DNA from: Emiliania huxleyi CCMP1516
Lineage: Eukaryota > Haptophyta > Isochrysidales > Noelaerhabdaceae
Direction: 5' to 3'
Assembly: GCF_000372725.1 (NCBI RefSeq)
Contig: NW_005202303.1
Coordinates: forward strand, 173,515-237,514
Length of the DNA: 64,000 nt
Shown here piece after piece: positions 62,422-64,000 of this stretch (positions within the stretch are counted from its first letter, which is position 1; each line of letters begins with the position of its first letter). The position numbers and the translations under genes are program-made. The notes under the pieces are model-generated. The model had not been told where the DNA came from, ran no database searches, and worked only from the letters and a program-made list of their open reading frames with translations.

Positions 62422-64000
62422 TTATCGGGAGTGGTGATCGCTCTCGAGCGATCCTTTTGGAGCCTGCACGAGGGCGAGGGAGAGAGGAGAGTGAGGGGGG
62501 AGCGTGAGCGGGGGCGCTTGAGGGGGTGCGGCGCACTCGTCAATCATCCTCAGCTCGTTCGCGGCTTCGGCATCCGAGAAGCGGTCCGAGCTGCACGCCG
62601 TCCGCCAACTGTCGTCCACGTACAGGCCCGACGAGCGGCGGGCCTCAGAGGCCCGCCGCTCCGATTCGATCCGCTCGTTTTCGGCCATGTTATCGGCGGG
62701 GGGGGGGGGGCGCGGGCCACGAGGCGTCTTCAGCGTGGTCAGCCCTCCCAACGCAGTCGCCAGCGACCGCGCACCTCGCGGCGTCTTCAAGGTGGGCACC
62801 GCTCCCGCAGCGGCCGCCAGCGGTGCCGGCGCGCGCGGCGCATGCAGCGTGGGCGCGTATCCGGGCGCGCCCTCCGCGGGCGGCGGCGGGGCCTGCTTCT
62901 GCCGATACCTCCTGTAGAGGAGGTAGAGGCAGCAGAGGAGGAGGAGCGCCACGATTGCGAGGATGAGCCACAGCCACCAAGACAGGCCCTTCTTTGAGTC
63001 CGCGGTCGTGAGGGCGCCCGCATCGGCGACGTAGCTGCACCCATCCTCGCTGAGGTCTCCCCCCCCCGGTCGGGCGGGCGTGAGCGGCGGGCACGCTGGG
63101 GGCGGCGGTGGGGTCGGGGCCTTGCCGGGCGGGTAGGGCGGCGGCGACGGCGGCGGGGTCGGGGCATTGCCGGGCGGGAAGGGCGGCGGCGACGGCGGCG
63201 GGGTCGGGGCCTTGCCGGGCGGGTAGGGCGGCGGCGACGGCGGCGGGGTCGGGGCATTGCCGGGCGGGTAGGGCGGCGGCGACGGCGGCGGGGTCGGGGC
63301 ATTGCCGGGCGGGTAGGGCGGCGGCGACGGCGGCGGGGTCGGGGCCTTGCCGGGCGGGTAGGGCGGCGGCGACGGCGGCGGGGTCGGGGCCTTGCCGGGC
63401 GGGTAGGGCGGCGGCGACGGCGGCGGGGTCGGGGCCTTGCCGGGCGGGTAGGGCGGCGGCGACGGCGGCGGGGTCGGGGCCTTGCCGGGCGGGTAGGGCG
63501 GCGGCGACGGCGGCGGGGTCGGGGCCTTGCCGGGCGGGTAGGGCGGCGGCGACGGCGGCGGGGTCGGGGCCTTGCCGGGCGGGTAGGGCGGCGGCGACGG
63601 CGGCGGGGTCGGGGCCTTGCCGGGCGGGTAGGGCGGCGGCGACGGCGGCGGGGTCGGGGCATTGCCGGGCGGGTAGGGCGGCGGCGACGGCGGCGGGGTC
63701 GGGGCATTGCCGGGCGGGTAGGGCGGCGGCGACGGCGGCGGGGTCGGGGCCTTGCCGGGCGGGTAGGGCGGCGGCGACGGCGGCGGGGTCGGGGCCTTGC
63801 CGGGCGGGTAGGGCGGCGGCGACGGCGGCGGGGTCGGGGCCTTGCCGGGCGGGTAGGGCGGCGGCGACGGCGGCGGGGTCGGGGCATTGCCGGGCGGGTA
63901 GGGCGGCGGCGACGGCGGAGGGGTCGGGGCATTGCCGGGCGGGTAGGGCGGCGGCGACGGCGGCGGGGTCGGGCGGGTAGGGCGGCCGCGACGGCGGCGG
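62422..64000 (-). CDS. Single-pass surface protein with Pro-rich 15-residue repeats (5' end outside window)
   Basis: A minus frame is open from the window edge to the stop at 62422. From about 64000 to 63110 it encodes about 20 copies of YPPGKAPTPPPSPPP (K sometimes N; one F for Y). There follow ACPPLTPARPGGGDLSEDGC, a membrane helix (WWLWLILAIVALLLLCCLYL), the basic stop-transfer YRRYRQKQ and a cytoplasmic tail with a repeated TLKTPRGxR motif. SPPP and YPP repeats are typical of hydroxyproline-rich cell-wall or extracellular-matrix glycoproteins (extensin, pherophorin). The other two frames through the repeat are also open but give monotonous Arg/Pro or Ala/Gly protein without a membrane helix. 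Confidence 0.7.
   Translation of the reverse strand, partial: RRRRGRPTRPTPPPSPPPYPPGNAPTPPPSPPPYPPGNAPTPPPSPPPYPPGKAPTPPPSPPPYPPGKAPTPPPSPPPYPPGKAPTPPPSPPPYPPGNAPTPPPSPPPYPPGNAPTPPPSPPPYPPGKAPTPPPSPPPYPPGKAPTPPPSPPPYPPGKAPTPPPSPPPYPPGKAPTPPPSPPPYPPGKAPTPPPSPPPYPPGKAPTPPPSPPPYPPGKAPTPPPSPPPYPPGNAPTPPPSPPPYPPGNAPTPPPSPPPYPPGKAPTPPPSPPPFPPGNAPTPPPSPPPYPPGKAPTPPPPPACPPLTPARPGGGDLSEDGCSYVADAGALTTADSKKGLSWWLWLILAIVALLLLCCLYLLYRRYRQKQAPPPPAEGAPGYAPTLHAPRAPAPLAAAAGAVPTLKTPRGARSLATALGGLTTLKTPRGPRPPPPADNMAENERIESERRASEARRSSGLYVDDSWRTACSSDRFSDAEAANELRMIDECAAPPQAPPLTLPPHSPLSLALVQAPKGSLESDHHSR
63110..64000. repeat. 45-bp tandem repeat (minisatellite), about 20 copies
   Basis: Unit GGGCGGCGGCGACGGCGGCG plus GGGTCGGGGCCTTGCCGGGC plus GGGTA. 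Copies differ mainly at CTTGCC/CATTGCC (Lys/Asn). Being a multiple of three it keeps the reading frame. The array continues to or past the window end. Confidence 0.97.

Noticed and set aside
63108-63980. Plus-strand frame encoding GPCRAGRAAATAAGS repeats
   Set aside because: It is the antisense of the Pro-rich repeat; the minus P-rich frame continues into a membrane helix and cytoplasmic tail, which is better evidence.

Overview
This is nuclear DNA of a unicellular eukaryotic alga, most compatible with a haptophyte (Emiliania/Gephyrocapsa-like). Reasons: very GC-rich coding sequence, many short spliceosomal introns that mostly begin GC rather than GT, eukaryote-only proteins (PrimPol, EXO1, STT3, PH-ArfGAP, TENT4-type poly(A) polymerase), plastid and thylakoid-lumen targeting signals, and abundant short-period repeats between genes. 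There are no operons, CRISPR arrays, rRNA genes or convincing tRNA genes. The genus is inference only.

Layout. 1-8.5 kb: gene fragments, an AGC protein kinase (minus), a Rad52-like protein between two inverted copies of a dispersed repeat, and a cluster of palindromes. 9-24 kb: PrimPol, a CCHC zinc-knuckle protein with a UAP56-binding-like N-terminus, a PH-ArfGAP-C2 protein and a TRF4/TENT4-like nucleotidyltransferase, all on plus and separated by repeat arrays. 24-28.5 kb: repeats without a recognisable gene. 28.5-37.6 kb: EXO1-like nuclease, a lumenal desulfoferrodoxin-like protein, an RCC1-like fragment, a UBA-UIM-aspartyl-protease (DDI1-like) protein, a MITE and a MYB protein. 37.7-45 kb: STT3 oligosaccharyltransferase (13 exons), a 934-bp element with terminal inverted repeats, and a GT14 glycosyltransferase. 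45-53 kb: a truncated and an intact SCP2 gene from a segmental duplication, and a 13-exon ABC1/UbiB kinase. 54.9-60 kb: an SLC52-like transporter, then a divergent pair of ATP-grasp genes that I identify as MysD-like and MysC-like, enzymes of mycosporine-like amino acid (UV sunscreen) synthesis. 62.4-64 kb: a single-pass surface protein with about 20 copies of a 15-residue proline-rich repeat, running off the window.

Main points. (1) The divergent MysC/MysD-like pair is a small metabolic cluster in a eukaryotic nuclear genome. (2) Many introns in STT3, ABC1K, TRF4, EXO1, GT14 and PrimPol are bracketed by 10-35 bp near-identical direct repeats of exon sequence spanning AG|GC or AG|GT, with AT-rich or roughly 10-bp repetitive filler between. 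Splicing from copy 1 to copy 2 restores the frame. This looks like recent intron birth by local duplication; in ABC1K one such exon-plus-filler unit is repeated five times in tandem. (3) Three DNA repair or replication proteins (Rad52-like, PrimPol, EXO1) lie within 25 kb, which may be coincidence. Exon coordinates were worked out by hand from reading frame, splice dinucleotides and family similarity; no alignment or expression data were available.
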